Assembly: GCA_026393985.1 (NCBI GenBank)
Contig: JAPKZB010000053.1
Location: forward strand, 1-53,402
DNA: 53,402 nucleotides
Source: Acidobacteriota bacterium
GTDB lineage: Bacteria > Acidobacteriota > Terriglobia > Bryobacterales > Bryobacteraceae
Reading direction: 5' to 3'
A program made the position numbers and the translations under genes. Positions 18,259 to 27,616 of this stretch are shown here, one piece after another. How positions within the stretch are numbered: position 1 is the first letter of the stretch; every line of letters begins with the position of its first letter. The notes beneath the pieces are model-generated. The model was not told where the DNA came from and did not search any database. It was given only the letters and a program-made list of their open reading frames with translations.

Positions 18259-20295
18259 ATGCGTATCGTCCTCTGGTTCCTCCCCTGCCTCCTGTTCGCC
18301 CAGGCCGACTGGCGAACCTACCGGGGTGGACCAGCCCAAACGAACTCCTCCGATCTCAAGCAGATCAACAAAGCCAACGTCGCCAAACTACAGCCCGCTT
18401 GGACCTACGACACCGGCGACGCTGAAAAAGGCACCGAGATTCAATGCAACCCCCTGGTCATCGACGGCGTCCTCTACGGCACCTCCGCCAAGCAAAAGGT
18501 CTTCGCCCTCAACGCCGCCACCGGCCAGCCCCTCTGGCAGTTTGACCCCAGCGAAGGCAAACCAGCCCGCGGCCGCAACCGCGGCCTCGTGATGTGGCAG
18601 GAAGGCAAGGAACGCCGCCTCTTCTTCACCTGGCGCAACTGGCTGTTCGCCCTCAACCCCGCCAATGGCCAGCCCATCCCGAGCTTCGGCAAACAAGGCC
18701 GCGTCGACCTCCGCGAAGGCCTCGGCCGCGACCCCGAACAGGTCTCCATCTCCGCGCCCACCCCTGGCATCCTCTACAAGGACATGCTCATTCAAGGCTC
18801 GCTCGTGCCCGAAGGCCTCCCCTCGGCCCCGGGCGACATCCGCGCCTACGACGTCCGCACCGGCGCCATCCGCTGGACCTTCCATACCCTGCCCCGCCCC
18901 GGCGAACCCGGTTACGAAACCTGGCCCAAAGACGCCTGGACCTACGCCGGCGGCACCAACTCCTGGCCCGGCCTTGCCCTCGATGAAAAGCGCGGCATCG
19001 TCTACGCCCCCACCGGTTCGGCCTCCTTCGACTTCTACGGCGCCAACCGCCACGGCAACAACCTCTACGCCAACTGCCTCCTCGCCCTCGACGCCGCAAC
19101 CGGCCAGCGCAAATGGCACTTCCAGTTCGTCAAACACGACGTCTGGGACCGCGACCTCCCCGCCCCGCCCACCCTCGTCACCATCCAACGCAACGGCAAA
19201 TCCATCGACGCCGTCGCCCAGATCACCAAGTCCGGTCACGTTTTCGTCTTCCACCGCGAAACCGGCGAAAGCCTCTTCCCGCTCACCACCGTCGACACCC
19301 CCGATAGCGACGTCGAAGGCGAAAAACTCGCCCGCCAGCAGGTGCTTCCGCTCCGCCCGGAGCCCTTCTCCCGCCAGCAGCTCACCGAAGACATGATCCC
19401 CCACCCGGTCGCCAGAGCGCGGTTCCGCCAAGTCCGCAGCGGCCCTCAGTTCACCCCGCCCAGCAAAGAAGGCACTATCGTCTTCCCCGGCTTTGACGGC
19501 GGCGGCGAGTGGGGCGGCGCGGCGTTTGACGCCTCCACCGGCCTCCTCTACGTCAACGCCAACGAGATGCCCTGGATCCTTCGCCTCGTGCCGCGCCCCG
19601 CGGCCAAAGGCGTCACCTCCGCCCGGACGCTCTATGTCCAGAACTGCGCCGGCTGCCACCGGGAGGACCGTGCCGGCAGCCCCCCCGAGTTCCCGCAGCT
19701 CGCCAAACTCGATCCAGCCCAACGGGCCGAACACGCCCGCATCATCGCCAAAGGCCAGGGACGCATGCCGGGCTTCGGCCACCTAACCGCAGCCCAGCAG
19801 GAAGCCATACTCGACTACCTGCTCACTGGCAAAGATGCTGCCGCCACGGCCGTCGCCGCCAACTCCCTGATCGAACAGGCCTACCAGACCGACGGCTACA
19901 ACAAGTTCCTCGACCCCGACGGCTACCCCGCCGTCAAGCCGCCCTGGGGCACCCTCAATGCGATCAACCTCAACACCGGCGAGTACGCCTGGCGTCAACC
20001 TTTCGGCGAGTTCCCCGAACTGGCCGACAAAACCACGGGTACAGAGAACTACGGTGGGCCGCTCGTCACCGCTGGGGGCTTACTCTTCATCGGCGCCACC
20101 AACCACGACCGCCAGTTCCGGGCCTTCGACAAAGATACCGGCAAACTACTCTGGAAGACCACTCTTTCTGCGGGCGGCAACGCCACGCCGGCCACTTACA
20201 CCGTCAGGGGCAAGCAGTATGTGGTCGTCGCGGCCGGCGGCGGCAAGAGCAAGGCGCCGAGCGGTGGCCTCTACCACGCCTTCGCGCTGCCCTAG
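18259..20295 (+). CDS. Secreted PQQ-dependent dehydrogenase with embedded cytochrome c domain
   Basis: Predicted 678 residues with a signal peptide ([15 protein letters not shown]). PQQ propeller features are [20 protein letters not shown] at the start, [36 protein letters not shown] and the closing [19 protein letters not shown] c-type haem site, Cys463-x2-Cys466-His467 in NCAGCHRED, with a later GRMPGFGHL for the axial Met, sits between propeller blades; this arrangement is common in Acidobacterial glucose-dehydrogenase-like quinoproteins. It would oxidise an alcohol or sugar in the periplasm and pass electrons to its own haem. Substrate unknown. It stands alone, divergent from the protease remnant. 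Confidence 0.88.
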   Translation: MRIVLWFLPCLLFAQADWRTYRGGPAQTNSSDLKQINKANVAKLQPAWTYDTGDAEKGTEIQCNPLVIDGVLYGTSAKQKVFALNAATGQPLWQFDPSEGKPARGRNRGLVMWQEGKERRLFFTWRNWLFALNPANGQPIPSFGKQGRVDLREGLGRDPEQVSISAPTPGILYKDMLIQGSLVPEGLPSAPGDIRAYDVRTGAIRWTFHTLPRPGEPGYETWPKDAWTYAGGTNSWPGLALDEKRGIVYAPTGSASFDFYGANRHGNNLYANCLLALDAATGQRKWHFQFVKHDVWDRDLPAPPTLVTIQRNGKSIDAVAQITKSGHVFVFHRETGESLFPLTTVDTPDSDVEGEKLARQQVLPLRPEPFSRQQLTEDMIPHPVARARFRQVRSGPQFTPPSKEGTIVFPGFDGGGEWGGAAFDASTGLLYVNANEMPWILRLVPRPAAKGVTSARTLYVQNCAGCHREDRAGSPPEFPQLAKLDPAQRAEHARIIAKGQGRMPGFGHLTAAQQEAILDYLLTGKDAAATAVAANSLIEQAYQTDGYNKFLDPDGYPAVKPPWGTLNAINLNTGEYAWRQPFGEFPELADKTTGTENYGGPLVTAGGLLFIGATNHDRQFRAFDKDTGKLLWKTTLSAGGNATPATYTVRGKQYVVVAAGGGKSKAPSGGLYHAFALP

Positions 20296-20309
20296 CACTA
20301 CTGCGTTAT
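20292..20309. other. Sequence resembling the insertion-element end near 53261
   Basis: CTAGCACTACTGCGTTAT matches CTAGTACTACTGTGTCAT at 53261-53278 in 15 of 18 positions, all differences being transitions. The second copy lies just before an IS701-like transposase gene, so this may be a relict element end. It includes the stop codon of the PQQ dehydrogenase gene. Confidence 0.35.
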
Positions 20310-20317
20310 CGACGTCG

Positions 20318-20356
20318 GGCACAACAAAGCGGGCAACACGGAAGCCGCCCTGCCAG
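20318..20356 (+). repeat. Short dispersed repeat, copy 1
   Basis: A 39-base segment beginning GGCACAACAAAGCGGG and ending GCCGCCCTGCCAG recurs at 24105-24144 with one substitution and one inserted T. The two copies lie on the outer sides of the tricorn-like gene (20900-23980), among gene remnants. They may be fragments of one duplicated gene or mobile element. I do not recognise the encoded peptide. Confidence 0.6.
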
Positions 20357-20362
20357 GACCCG

Positions 20363-20521
20363 AAGGCGGTGACCGTTTTCGACGCGATGGCGGCGTTGGG
20401 CCGTCTGCCTCTTCTGCACTATGATGTCGACGGAAACACGACGGTGACGCGCTTGCCTAAACCCGACGAGCACCAACGCAAGATTCTGGATGCGCTCAAA
20501 GTCAGCCTGCCTATCAGGTAA
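20363..20521 (+). pseudogene. Transposase C-terminal fragment, possibly IS1634-like
   Basis: The last 52 codons of an open frame read KAVTVFDAMAALGRL, LLHYDVDGNTTVTRLPKPDE and QRKILDALKVSLP before a TAA. The ending 'PDE-x-QR-x-IL-x-ALGV-x-LP' resembles the tail of IS1634-family transposases. Upstream the frame runs antisense-like through the PQQ gene, so only this end is real. Family assignment is tentative; the fragment is certainly not a whole gene. Confidence 0.4.
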
Positions 20522-20699
20522 AACGTAGTCAGGCAGACAAGAGCCGACGGCCAGCCACAATCCTCACTGAATCATGGATGTAGCGGCCAGAATAGTTCTC
20601 TTCCGGGGGGAAGATCCGCCAGAAGAGAGGCAACCTCCAATTGATGAGCAACTTCGGGGTTTGGGAGAACCACAATTCGCGAATCTCTCCCTCGGCGGC

Positions 20700-20890
20700 C
20701 TTAGAATGGACCAAGCCGGAAATGTTGGGATGGCCGCGCCCGGGCATCGAAGTCTACTCCGCCACCGGTGAACCGCTCGGCAAAATCCTCACGCCGGAAC
20801 GCCCCACCAACTGCGGCTGGAGCGGCGGTACTCTCTATCACCACGCCAACCTCGATCTACCAGATCCAAACAAAAGCGAGCAGCACCCTC
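20700..20890 (+). pseudogene. SMP-30/gluconolactonase C-terminal fragment with a frameshift
   Basis: One frame gives PGIEVYSATGEPLGKILTPE followed by RPTNCGWSGGTL; near 20838 the sense passes to the next frame with SITTPTSIYQIQTK. Together they reproduce the last two blades of the SMP-30/gluconolactonase propeller (GIEV-sugar-TPERPTN-GG-TLYIT-SIYRI). The N-terminal 200 residues are missing. The remnant points toward the convergent tricorn-like gene, which ends at 20900. From 20522 to 20699 I see nothing recognisable. Confidence 0.6.
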
Positions 20891-20899
20891 ACCTTTGGG

Positions 20900-23800
20900 C
20901 TACTTGCCCAACAGTACCTTCACCGCCGCTTCCAACTGCGAGTCTTTGCCCTGATAGCTTTCCCCCATCGGCCGCGACACCGGCACATCGACTGGCCGCG
21001 GGTTCATTTCCATGTTTTCGCCCTCCGCAGTCGTGATTCGCGTGGACGGCACGCGAATCGATCCACCGTCCAGCAGCGTCTGGCTGCCGGTGAAGATGAT
21101 CCACCCCGCCGTCGGCTCGCCCACCACCTTGCCCAGCCCCAAGGCCCGATACCCCTCGGTGAAGTTCTCCGCATCGCTCAGCGAACGCTGATTGGTGACC
21201 AGCACCGTCGGCTTCTCAATCGTTCTCTGCCCCAGCGTCGCCCGTGCCGGCGCCGTTTCCAATCCCCGCGGCTGCATCCCCAAATAGTTCCTTCGCGTCA
21301 GGATATCCAAAGCATACGCATTCACAAACCCTCCGTTATTGTTCCGCACATCCACCACTACGCCTTCTTTCCCATGCGTCTCCGTATCCAGGTCGAGCGT
21401 CAACTTCTCCAGTGACGAATCACCCATATCGAACATATGCACGTAGCCCAGCCGCCCGTTGCTGTACCTGGTCACCAGCGCCCTCCGCTCCTCCACCCAC
21501 TTCTCATAGCGCAGCGTCTTCTCCGCCTGTAGCGCAATCGGCCGCACCCGCACCGTCTTCCCATTTCCCAGCGTCAGCGAAACCTCATTGCCCACCTGCC
21601 GTTCCAACAGGGCGTCCAGGTTCAGACTCGGGGCCAATGCCCTTCCATTCACCGCCGCCAACACATCACCCGCGGCAATTCCCCCGGCCAGCGCCGCCGG
21701 CCCGCGCGGCAACACACCCGTCACTTGCAACGCCCCGTTCACTTCCAACCAGTCCAAACCCAACTTCCCGAACGTCGCCGCCGGCAGCCCCGTAATTGGC
21801 CCGCTCACTCCCAAATGCGACGCGTTCAATTCGCCCACCATCAGGTTCAACACCCGCCGCATTTCATCCGGCGTCCTCGCTCCCGCCACCGCCTCCCCGT
21901 AGATCCGCTTCACTTCGCCAGTCCAATCAGCTCCGTGAAACTTCGGATCGTAGAAGGAATCCCGCATCCGCATCCACGCCTGCCGGAACACCGCCATCTT
22001 CGTCTCATCGAACCGTTCAATCATTTCCGCCGTCACCATCACCGCCTTCGGCGTCCGCGTCGCCAAGTCAATCGTCATTACCCGGCCCGCCTCCAGGTAG
22101 GTCAATGACTTACTATCCGAACTCCACACCGGCGCAGATTTCGCCCCCGGCGTGGCAGTAACCTGCCGTGCCGTCACCCGCTCCCGCGCATCCCGTTCCA
22201 GCGAGTAACTATATAAGTTGCCCTGCCCCGCCAGCGAACCGACAAACACCAGGGTTTTGCCATCCGGACTCACCGCCGGTTCCGATGCCGCCAGACCCAA
22301 CGGCAACAGCCGCAGCCGGTCCCGCAGCCCCTCCTTTACCAGCTCCGTCTTCGGGGCCCCTTTCTTCTCCGCGCCCGTCGCTGCCTTCTCAAACAGCTTC
22401 CGGAACTCCTCTTCGCGGAACTCCGGCCTTATCTGTTTCAGGTCCAACACGGCCACCCGCGATTGCTCCGTCCGCTGACCCGTGATAAACACCAGCGATG
22501 CCCCGTCCGGCGTCCAACGCACACTCGTCGCAAACGAATTCGGCAGCCAACTCACTTGTTCTTTCGCTCCCCCATCGGCCCGGAGCAGCCACGCATTCTG
22601 AAAATTCTTCACGCCCGGCAGAATCGCCGCCACCCACTCCCCGTCCGGTGACCATGCCATGCTCAGCCCGCGCTGTCCGAACCTGCCAGCATAGATCGTC
22701 CGCTCGCTCCCGTCCGCGAGCGTCCGCACGCGCAACTCCTCCCCGTCCACCGCATACGCCAACCGCTTGCCGTCCGGTGACCACGCCGGCGAACCGTGCA
22801 CCCGCGCAGCCGTCGTCAACGCCCGGCTCTCTTTCTGTACAAAGTCGTAAACCATCACCTGCCGCACGCCATCGCCATCGCTCAAATACGCCAGTTGATG
22901 CGAGTCCGGGGACCACACCGGCTCCCCATCGGCGTCCGCGCTCCGCGTCACCCGGAACGCCTCCCCGCCCGACTTCGCCGCCGCCCACACCTCTCCCTTG
23001 GCCACCACCGCCAGTTTCTTCCCATCGGCCGATACATTCAATCCGCTAAACCCGCTCGAAATCGTCACCCGGTCTGACAAGTCCGGCCCCGCCGGCGCCC
23101 CGCGCAGCGTCACGGCAATCGGCTCCGCCTTCCCAGTCGCCGTGTCCATCCGCCAAATACCAAAGTCCCGTTCAAACACCAGCGTCCTGCCGTCCACACT
23201 TAACGATGGGAACAAAACCCGCCCGCTCGTAAACGAAGTCACCTGCCGCTCGCCCTTCCCCATCGTGTAAACATGCACGTTCTGTTGCCCGCGGTTACGG
23301 TCGCTCACAAAATAGAAAGATTTCCCATCCGGCATCCACTGCGGCCAAAACTGCTTCGCCCCGCGACCCAGCAGCATCTGGTCCTTCACTGCCGCCTTCT
23401 CATCCAGCAGCCAGATCTCGCTCTCATCCAAATGGCTCCGCCCCTTGCGCCAATACTGCGTCGCGTTAAACCCGCGCGCCACAAACAGCAGCCGCTTCCC
23501 GTCGGGTGTCGGCGCCGCGTGGTACTCGCTCGCATACCGGTCTGCGCTTACCTTCTCCGGCGTCCCGCCTCCGGCCCGCACCCGCCAAACATCCATCATC
23601 GCGCCCACGTCCCCGGCGGACGTCGAAAAGTACACGTACGCCGAGTCCCGGCTCCATCCGTCCAGCATCTCCGCCTCGTCGGAATACGTCAGCCGGCGCA
23701 CCGCCCCACTCGCCAGTTCCAGCGCGTAAATGTTCGACGCGCCGTTCCGGTTTGAAACAAACGCCAGCCATTTCCCATCCGGGCTATAGCTCGGACGCGT

Positions 23801-23980
23801 GTCGTTGGCGCTATGGGATAGCAGCAGGCGCGCCTCGCCTCCCGCCAAGGAAACCGTCCAGATGTCGCCTCCGGAAACAAAGGCCACCTCCTTCCGGTCC
23901 GCCGAAATCGAAGGCTCCGCCATCGGCGTGATCGCCGCAAGGCAGGAGCCGCCAATCAAACCCAAAAACAATAGGCGCAT
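20900..23980 (-). CDS. Secreted tricorn-like S41 peptidase with TolB-type propeller
   Basis: Predicted 1026 residues with a signal peptide (MRLLFLGLIGGSCLAA). Residues about 20-640 contain repeated PD40/WD40-like strands (YSPDGKWLAFVSNR, WSPDGKRLAYAVDG, WMPDGKSFYFVSDR), a TolB/tricorn beta-propeller. A helical linker (YDPKFHGADWTGEVKRIYGE) follows, then a PDZ domain (near GIAAGDVLAAVNGRAL) and the S41 core: VVDVRNNNGGFVN and SLSDAENFTEGY, where Ser about 935 is the likely nucleophile. Tricorn proteases trim oligopeptides; here the signal peptide implies a periplasmic role. It is flanked by gene remnants on both sides. Confidence 0.88.
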   Translation of the reverse strand: MRLLFLGLIGGSCLAAITPMAEPSISADRKEVAFVSGGDIWTVSLAGGEARLLLSHSANDTRPSYSPDGKWLAFVSNRNGASNIYALELASGAVRRLTYSDEAEMLDGWSRDSAYVYFSTSAGDVGAMMDVWRVRAGGGTPEKVSADRYASEYHAAPTPDGKRLLFVARGFNATQYWRKGRSHLDESEIWLLDEKAAVKDQMLLGRGAKQFWPQWMPDGKSFYFVSDRNRGQQNVHVYTMGKGERQVTSFTSGRVLFPSLSVDGRTLVFERDFGIWRMDTATGKAEPIAVTLRGAPAGPDLSDRVTISSGFSGLNVSADGKKLAVVAKGEVWAAAKSGGEAFRVTRSADADGEPVWSPDSHQLAYLSDGDGVRQVMVYDFVQKESRALTTAARVHGSPAWSPDGKRLAYAVDGEELRVRTLADGSERTIYAGRFGQRGLSMAWSPDGEWVAAILPGVKNFQNAWLLRADGGAKEQVSWLPNSFATSVRWTPDGASLVFITGQRTEQSRVAVLDLKQIRPEFREEEFRKLFEKAATGAEKKGAPKTELVKEGLRDRLRLLPLGLAASEPAVSPDGKTLVFVGSLAGQGNLYSYSLERDARERVTARQVTATPGAKSAPVWSSDSKSLTYLEAGRVMTIDLATRTPKAVMVTAEMIERFDETKMAVFRQAWMRMRDSFYDPKFHGADWTGEVKRIYGEAVAGARTPDEMRRVLNLMVGELNASHLGVSGPITGLPAATFGKLGLDWLEVNGALQVTGVLPRGPAALAGGIAAGDVLAAVNGRALAPSLNLDALLERQVGNEVSLTLGNGKTVRVRPIALQAEKTLRYEKWVEERRALVTRYSNGRLGYVHMFDMGDSSLEKLTLDLDTETHGKEGVVVDVRNNNGGFVNAYALDILTRRNYLGMQPRGLETAPARATLGQRTIEKPTVLVTNQRSLSDAENFTEGYRALGLGKVVGEPTAGWIIFTGSQTLLDGGSIRVPSTRITTAEGENMEMNPRPVDVPVSRPMGESYQGKDSQLEAAVKVLLGK

Positions 23981-24001
23981 AGGCTCAGGTTACAACGGCT
24001 C

Positions 24002-24265
24002 GTGTACTGCTTCGTAAATGGTAAAAAGCTCACAATTCAGGGCGACAAGATGACGACCGAGGAGTTTGTCGCCTTCTTCAACACCACTGTGTTTAGAGAC
24101 GGAAGGCACAACAAGGCGGGCAACACGGAAGCCGCCCTTGCCAGCACTCTGGCGACCAGCATACGCAAAATGACACGCAAAATGATGCGCAAAGTGGCAA
24201 TCGACCGGGGGTCATGGCGCTGTGCCCGCCCCGCGCGGCTTCCAGTCGGATGGAACTTCGGCTAG
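24002..24265 (+). other. Unrecognised small open frame carrying repeat copy 2
   Basis: An 87-codon frame (MYCFVNGKKLTIQGDKMTT at the start) contains the repeat shared with 20318-20356 and three imperfect 12-base tandem units of ACGCAAAATGAC type at 24163-24198. I do not recognise the peptide; the part KAGNTEAALASTLATSIRK faintly resembles the end of Gfo/Idh/MocA oxidoreductases, but too weakly to call. It is most likely another gene remnant. From 24266 to 24321 nothing is seen. Confidence 0.25.
24105..24144 (+). repeat. Short dispersed repeat, copy 2
   Basis: A forty-base partner of 20318-20356 in the same orientation, differing by one substitution and one extra T. Repeats in direct orientation around the tricorn-like gene could support its deletion or duplication by recombination, though they are short. 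Confidence 0.6.
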
Positions 24266-24321
24266 GGCGAGTTGGAGCTGGCCAGCGCGGGCCGAGCGGG
24301 AAAACCGGCTTCGTTCCGCGA

Positions 24322-24807
24322 TCAGAAAGCCGTAAACGGTAATGCCCTTAAGCCGCAAGGGAAAGAGTGGCGTGATGAGGGAATCCCCGCCAGCCGCACC
24401 CCGCCGTGAATCCGCGGTACCCCCTGAGCGGGTTGTCCCGGCGAATCGCCCGAATCAAGGATCGGACGTCCGCCAGGATGGCCGGTAGTACCCACTTTCC
24501 CCGTCGAGTTTTCCATGTCCAGAACAGGCGGAATCCCTTGCGGTGCCAATCGATCACCGTCGCCGGCTTGACACTGATGGAACTCGGTTGCCAATCCGCC
24601 CAAGCCGCCGACAACCAGGCCAAAAAAACGATCAGCGGCGGTCAACTTCGGCCGCTTCACCGACCGTTGCAGAACATCGAGCTGATGACGAAGGGCCAAA
24701 ATCTCAAGCGGAAGTGTCGTTCGCTGGCGAAAGAGAGCCGGGAAAGCCGCCGCCAGCGCCACCAACGGAGACGAACAATGGAATCGAAGGAAGAAAGGCA
24801 ACCCCAC
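24322..24807 (-). pseudogene. Frameshifted integrase-core transposase N-terminal fragment
   Basis: The start frame gives LEILALRHQLDVLQRSVKRP and KLTAADRFFGLVV. A second frame (about 24623-24400) continues with SVKPATVIDWHRKGFRLFWT, WKTRRGKW and IRRDNPLRG; the first frame then resumes with GVPRIHGGVRLAGI. These are the N-terminal helices of the IS3/IS481-like 'integrase catalytic region' proteins frequent in Solibacter-like genomes (ALRQQLAVLQR, VxPDTVIRWHRxGFRLYWRWKS, NPLWGAPRIHGEL). The DDE catalytic core is missing. Several frameshifts mark it as dead. Confidence 0.7.
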
Positions 24808-24882
24808 TTTTTCAGCAACTTCGAGCTTTGCGAGAACGACAGTAGCGGCGGACGGGGATTGACCGGTTGGAGAGGCTTGTTG

Positions 24883-25050
24883 ATGCAGCGACTGACGGGC
24901 GTTTTAGTTTTGAGTTCTTTCGCTTTGCCGGGGGCGGCGGAGCCGGTTCCGGGGTTGCGGGAGCGGGTGGAGATTCTGGGCGAGCAGTGGGGGGGGGGCG
25001 CATACCTATGCCAAGAATATCCCGACCTCGACGCGAGCGCGAAGCCAGCG
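24883..25050 (+). pseudogene. Penicillin-acylase-family N-terminal fragment with a 10-G frameshift
   Basis: From an ATG the frame reads a signal peptide (MQRLTGVLVLSSFALPGAA) and then PVPGLRERVEILGEQWG, matching the secreted start of the penicillin acylase family (GL-x-x-x-VEI-x-RDxWGVPHIYA). A run of ten G (24989-24998) follows, and the expected next residues, HTYAKNIP, are in the next frame; nine G would restore it. The similarity stops a few codons later and the rest of the roughly 800-residue enzyme is absent. From 25051 to 25235 another open frame ends at a TGA (about 25232), but I recognise nothing in it. Confidence 0.6.
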
Positions 25051-25235
25051 CCACGCAAGCCGGCATCGCCGGCGATAAGGTCCGCCGCGCCCGCAATCGA
25101 GACCGCTGGTCGCGCGAAATCTCGGTCATCCACTATCAGAAAGTCTTCTGGACCCTGCGGCGCGATAGCCCGCTGATGCCGCCCGAACCGGTCAGCATCG
25201 CCGCCGAAAGGCAGCCCGACGAGCGGGAGTGATCG

Positions 25236-25584
25236 GCAACAATTAGACCTCCCGGCAACACGCTGGGAGAAATAGTTGACGCCGGACACGGGAGCTTCCG
25301 TCGCCGGCCGTGGTCAATCGCGTCATCCCGCGTTTGCCGCGCGCCACCTACGCCCAAAACCGCCAGGGGAACCAGCGGCCCGGCCCGACGCCACCAGCCC
25401 GGCGGCTTCGATTGTGCGCTCCCCTATGAAAGTGCAGCGGATCGGTCCACCCTCATCCCTGGAGAATCGCCCGAATGACGCAACGCTCACCGGCGAAGAG
25501 GGTCCGCTCTCCCTTGCAGGCTGAACCAACCAACCCTCGCGCCATGGCTGCCTCTGGTAACCGGATTTCGCTCGTCCCTTGCCT
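25236..25584. other. Intergenic stretch, no recognisable gene
   Basis: About 350 bases between the penicillin-acylase remnant and the stop of the CBM9/PKD gene. Short open frames exist on both strands (for example 25323-25529 minus), but none has a convincing ribosome-binding site, domain or codon pattern. It is probably the end of the same zone of decayed genes. Confidence 0.4.
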
Positions 25585-26667
25585 TCAATCTAACACCACG
25601 TCCCGCACCTTCGTCCACCGCGCCTTGCCCGCCGGCCCCTCCACCTCGAGCGTCACCACATACTCCCCCGCTGCCTTGTACACATGCACCGGATGCGTCT
25701 CCTCCGACGTCTCCCCATCCCCGAAGCTCCACCTCCGCCGCGTGACGGTCCCCACGGACCGGTCTTGAAACGCCACCGCCCGCCGCCCCGCGGCCAGCAA
25801 CTGGTAGCTCCACCGCGCGGCCAACTGCGGCCGCCACTCCGGCTCGAGACCCATCAGCCGGAACGCCACCAGCTCCGACGCCTTCCCGTACATCGTGGTC
25901 TTATGCGACAGATTCCAGAACCCGTCATACTCTGGCGCCGCCACATCGTCATAGTCCAGCACGGCCCACGACATCGCGATCACTTTGTTCTCCACCAACT
26001 CGGAAACCACGGCCCGTGCCGGCCCCTCGTAGGGCGCGTAATCGAACGGAGTAATCCAGAACTCGAGAGTCAGCTTCCCGCCCTCGCCGTGCTGAAAGTG
26101 GTAGTCATACGCCGCATTCGCCCACGGCAGCTCTTTGATCCACGGCTGACAGCCCCACACAAACGCCCAGTCGCGCTCCGGCGCCGGGGTAAAGATGTGG
26201 TAGTTCTGGGCGTGTACCCCGTGAAAGGAACGGAACGCCTCGCCCGCGCTCATGCGATTGTCCGGATGCATCGCGGCAACGAGGGGTCCACCGGACCGGT
26301 CGCCATCAACTACCACCTCGAAAATATCGTTATGCCGGTCTCCCCGCCGGAAATCCCAGTAGTCGTCCGTCGCTTCGTAGAGAAAATAAAGTCGGTTCAG
26401 CCCCTTTACCCATCCGACCTTGACACTCACATCGAGGTCTTTTCGATCGTAGGCAAACCCTTTCCCGCGAACAGTCTCTTTCAACTGATCCATGCCAATC
26501 GCATAAGACGCCGGCACAATGGCCCAATCGTCGGCCTTGGCATCAATGCGGGGAATCCGATCCGCCGGAAACTGAAAAATCTTATACTCGACGCCTGGGC
26601 GTTCGAGCCCCCACACCACGCCCACTCCGCCAAGCAAACAAAACCACATCAGGAGAATCCGCATCAT
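25585..26667 (-). CDS. Secreted protein with CBM9-like domain and C-terminal PKD domain
   Basis: Predicted 360 residues. The ATG (MMRILLMWFCLLGGVGVVWG, signal peptide) is preferred because GGGAGG lies five bases before it; a GTG two codons upstream overlaps that site. Residues about 35-250 look like the carbohydrate-binding family 9-type sandwich (IDAKADDWAIVP, YFLYEATDDYWDF, DIFEVVVDGDRSGG). Residues about 270-360 form a PKD fold: AVAFQDRSVGTVTRRRWSFG, then GDGETSEETHPVHVYKAAGE. No catalytic site is seen; a binding or scaffolding role at the cell surface is likely. The gap to fliS upstream is 77 bases. Confidence 0.75.
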   Translation of the reverse strand: MMRILLMWFCLLGGVGVVWGLERPGVEYKIFQFPADRIPRIDAKADDWAIVPASYAIGMDQLKETVRGKGFAYDRKDLDVSVKVGWVKGLNRLYFLYEATDDYWDFRRGDRHNDIFEVVVDGDRSGGPLVAAMHPDNRMSAGEAFRSFHGVHAQNYHIFTPAPERDWAFVWGCQPWIKELPWANAAYDYHFQHGEGGKLTLEFWITPFDYAPYEGPARAVVSELVENKVIAMSWAVLDYDDVAAPEYDGFWNLSHKTTMYGKASELVAFRLMGLEPEWRPQLAARWSYQLLAAGRRAVAFQDRSVGTVTRRRWSFGDGETSEETHPVHVYKAAGEYVVTLEVEGPAGKARWTKVRDVVLD

Positions 26668-26744
26668 CCGCACCTCCCGACCATCTTCCTATGGGAGCCT
26701 TCCGATGGCAGCATCACCCTTGGCCGCCCCGGAATCGAATCTCC

Positions 26745-27215
26745 CTAGGCGCTGAATTGGATCGAAACCCGGCCCTCCGTCAGGTCCTCCCCACCGCTCA
26801 TGCCATAGACCGGCGAGGCCTCGCGCGCATCCCGCCCCGCGGACGGGAGCTGATCGGGGATCTGGCGCCAAGCTTCCAACAGCGTTTCAAGCAACTTCTG
26901 CACCTCCACCAAAGGAGCCTTCTGCTGCTCAACATTGGCTTGGATGAGCCGCTGATGCATGTAAACGTACAACTCAGCCAAATCCTGAGCCACCTTACCA
27001 CCCCGCTCCTTATCTAGCGAAATCGCCAACTCCTCAATAATCGAGCAAGCCTTGGTGATCTGGCGCGACCGTTCCCGAATTTCCCCGCTCTCCAGATTCT
27101 CGCGAGCGGACCGCACCGCGGCAATCGCTCCGCTGTAAAGCATCCGCACCAATTCCATCGGTGAGGCTGACAACACGTTCATATCCTGGGTGTTTTGATA
27201 AGCGGCGAGAGACAT
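26745..27215 (-). CDS. fliS: Flagellar export chaperone FliS
   Basis: Predicted 156 residues. It has the FliS opening AYQNTQDMNVLSASPMELV followed by RMLYSGAIAAVRSARENLES, and a helix with LAELYVYMHQRLIQAN, matching the LY-x-Y-hxxRLxxAN core. FliS binds the disordered C-terminus of flagellin in the cytoplasm, prevents early assembly and delivers it to the export gate. The length is a little above the usual 125-140 because of a C-terminal tail. AGGAAG precedes the ATG. It follows flaG by 60 bases on the same strand; no flagellin or FliD gene is in the window. Confidence 0.93.
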   Translation of the reverse strand: MSLAAYQNTQDMNVLSASPMELVRMLYSGAIAAVRSARENLESGEIRERSRQITKACSIIEELAISLDKERGGKVAQDLAELYVYMHQRLIQANVEQQKAPLVEVQKLLETLLEAWRQIPDQLPSAGRDAREASPVYGMSGGEDLTEGRVSIQFSA

Positions 27216-27275
27216 TAATCTTCCTGAAGCTCATATCGCATCCCGCACTCCAACCTTGAGCGTAAAAAATCCGCC

Positions 27276-27554
27276 CTAGTCGGTCTGCAGTTGGGAAGCC
27301 ATCCGCAACGCATACTCCGAAGGCACCTGACGAATCACCTCCTTCGTCTGCCGATCAATAATCCGTACCAGAGTCTTTTGGTTGGGCCGGTCAAACACAA
27401 ACGTGAGTTCGTAATTCTCTCCGAACAACGCTGACTCGTTGATCGCCTTCACCGCACGTACCAGGGTCCGCCGATCCTCGACCTGCTGCCTATCCAAATC
27501 GAGAGTTGCAGCGGAAGAAATGGACGAGAACTGGTTGATGGATTTGGGTTCCAT
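27276..27554 (-). CDS. flaG: FlaG family flagellar protein
   Basis: Predicted 92 residues. The conserved C-terminal half reads LTFVFDRPNQKTLVRIIDRQ, then TKEVIRQVPSEYALRMASQL, which is the FlaG signature (F-x-hD-x10-hV-x-hhD-x-x-T-x-EVIRQIP). FlaG proteins influence filament length. AGGAGAG stands eight bases before the ATG. Its place directly before fliS is a common flagellin-export arrangement. The first 35 residues are variable, as usual. Confidence 0.88.
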   Translation of the reverse strand: MEPKSINQFSSISSAATLDLDRQQVEDRRTLVRAVKAINESALFGENYELTFVFDRPNQKTLVRIIDRQTKEVIRQVPSEYALRMASQLQTD

Positions 27555-27616
27555 AACGATAGCTCTCCTATGAATTTAAGGGTCTATCGTGGTTATCGCT
27601 AATCCAGCGGAAAGCT

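Noticed and set aside
18388-19782. A 464-codon Gly/Ala/Val-rich minus-strand frame
   Set aside because: It lies opposite the PQQ dehydrogenase and has only low-complexity composition without domains.
24989-24998. Functional poly-G phase variation of penicillin acylase
   Set aside because: Only the first 40-50 residues of the enzyme remain, so changing the tract could not give a working protein.
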